Below, one piece after another: positions 5,191 to 5,754 of a stretch of DNA of 5,754 bases (its first letter is position 1; every line of letters starts with the position of its first letter). The stretch is from Candidatus Omnitrophota bacterium (GTDB lineage Bacteria; Omnitrophota; Gorgyraeia; Gygaellales; Profunditerraquicolaceae), in NCBI GenBank assembly GCA_028716305.1, contig JAQUQA010000084.1, positions 1-5,754 of the forward strand, in the 5' to 3' direction. The notes beneath the pieces are model-generated. The model was not told the DNA's origin, searched no databases, and saw only the letters and a program-made list of their open reading frames with translations. Made by a program: the position numbers and the translations under genes.

Positions 5191-5219
5191 TTGAATTTAG
5201 GGCAATTTGCACATATAAT
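5191..5219 (+). promoter_or_regulatory. Sigma-70-type promoter for the V-type ATPase operon
   Basis: TTGAAT (5191-5196) and a perfect TATAAT (5214-5219) are separated by 17 bases, the ideal spacing, in the only sizeable intergenic gap of the window. Transcription would start near 5226, leaving a leader of about 40 bases before the next ATG. This marks the boundary between the pyrimidine run and a new transcription unit. Promoter prediction is by eye only. Confidence 0.75.
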
Positions 5220-5255
5220 TATTTGAGCGGGTTTTGCGGGCTTTTTAAACTTGCA

Positions 5256-5261
5256 GAGGAG
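5256..5261 (+). promoter_or_regulatory. Strong ribosome binding site of the V-type ATPase subunit E gene
   Basis: GAGGAG ends 6 bases before the ATG at 5268, the strongest and best-placed Shine-Dalgarno sequence in the window. It fixes the start of the last gene. Confidence 0.85.
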
Positions 5262-5267
5262 AAAGTT

Positions 5268-5754
5268 ATGAGCGAAGATGTACAGGGTTTAATTGAAAAA
5301 ATCCGACAGGAGGGCCTGAAGGTCGCCGAGGACAAAGCAAAGGCCGTTGAGACGGAGGCCAGGCGCCGCGCGCAAGAGATTATAGAAAAAGCCAAAAAAG
5401 ATGCCGCGGATCTTTTGCAAAGCGCCAAAAACGAAGCAGAGAAGGCACAGCAGGCTACAAAATCCGCCATTGTGCAGGCCGGCCGCGATCTGATTTTAGA
5501 GTTGCGTAAAGAGATCAACACCATGCTCGATCGGGTGATTACGCAGGACCTGCGGGCCGCCCTGAAAACCGACGACCTAACCAGGATCATCGGAGTTTTA
5601 ATTAAGGATTATTCTCATCCACAGGAAGGGAAAATTTTGCTTTCCATGAGCCAGCATGACGCCGAAAAAATAGAAAAGGCTTTTTTTAGCCGTCTGGGCC
5701 ATGAGCTGAAGCGGCAGATCATCCTTAGGCCTTCGGAGGATGTGCAGAGCGGTT
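5268..5754 (+). CDS. atpE: V/A-type ATP synthase (ATPase) subunit E, N-terminal part (3' end outside window)
   Basis: Subunit E forms part of the peripheral stalk that holds the catalytic A3B3 head of V/A-type rotary ATPases against the membrane rotor, at the cytoplasmic membrane face. The frame stays open for 162 codons to the window edge, and family members are usually about 190-210 residues. Residues 1-75 form a long charged, alanine-rich helix (MSEDVQGLIEKIRQEGLKVA, then repeated A/E/K heptads such as EIIEKAKKDAADLL), typical of the stalk coiled coil. The following region (ILELRKEINTMLDRVI, then KILLSMSQHDAEKIEKAFF and LKRQIILRPSEDVQSG) fits the globular C-terminal domain. It has its own promoter and ribosome binding site. 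In Chlamydiae the V-ATPase operon also begins with subunit E, so a small gene and atpA would be expected next. An F-type b subunit is the main alternative, but the C-terminal part and the lack of an N-terminal membrane helix argue against it. Confidence 0.88.
   Translation, partial: MSEDVQGLIEKIRQEGLKVAEDKAKAVETEARRRAQEIIEKAKKDAADLLQSAKNEAEKAQQATKSAIVQAGRDLILELRKEINTMLDRVITQDLRAALKTDDLTRIIGVLIKDYSHPQEGKILLSMSQHDAEKIEKAFFSRLGHELKRQIILRPSEDVQSG

Noticed and set aside
5219..5590. A 123-codon - strand open frame opposite atpE
   Set aside because: It is the antisense shadow of an A/E/K-rich coiled coil, which characteristically yields long serine- and alanine-rich reverse frames.

Overview
The window comes from a bacterial chromosome, read almost entirely on the + strand, with tightly packed genes and roughly balanced base composition. 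It carries a de novo pyrimidine (UMP) synthesis operon, followed by the start of a V/A-type ATPase operon. Three things suggest an uncultured lineage of the PVC-associated candidate phyla, with Omnitrophota the best guess: the V-type ATPase subunit E gene, a class 1B dihydroorotate dehydrogenase (PyrD plus PyrK), and short heptanucleotide tandem arrays inside genes. This placement is inference from memory of such genomes. No rRNA or marker-gene comparison was possible.

Layout. Positions 3-947 are the 3' end of carB (large subunit of carbamoyl phosphate synthetase). Next come mutM (948-1748, 8-oxoguanine/formamidopyrimidine DNA glycosylase), an ICMT/PEMT-like membrane methyltransferase (1750-2316), pyrK (2313-3149), a half-size TauE/SafE-like membrane protein (3162-3521), pyrD (3523-4458) and pyrF (4455-5162). 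Each junction in this run is a 4-base overlap, an abutment or a gap of at most about 12 bases, so these seven genes look like one translationally coupled transcription unit. A 105-base spacer then holds a near-consensus sigma-70 promoter (TTGAAT, 17 bases, TATAAT) and a good ribosome binding site ahead of the V-type ATPase subunit E gene (5268 to the window end, cut off).

How the genes work together. CarB makes carbamoyl phosphate (step 1 of UMP synthesis). PyrD with its electron-transfer partner PyrK oxidises dihydroorotate to orotate (step 4), and PyrF decarboxylates OMP to UMP (step 6). The genes for aspartate transcarbamoylase, dihydroorotase and orotate phosphoribosyltransferase are not in view. 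MutM, the methyltransferase and the TauE-like protein have no obvious pyrimidine role and appear to be co-transcribed passengers.

The most unusual signal is a cluster of heptanucleotide tandem arrays in 1.9 kb of pyrK, pyrD and pyrF. There are five clear arrays and one degenerate trace, drawn from four different but related 7-base units. All are translated as hydrophilic inserts. One begins inside the pyrF start codon, one lies just after the PyrD catalytic cysteine, and three in pyrK end in a small hairpin made from an inverted half-unit. No CRISPR array, tRNA, rRNA, insertion sequence or phage gene was seen.
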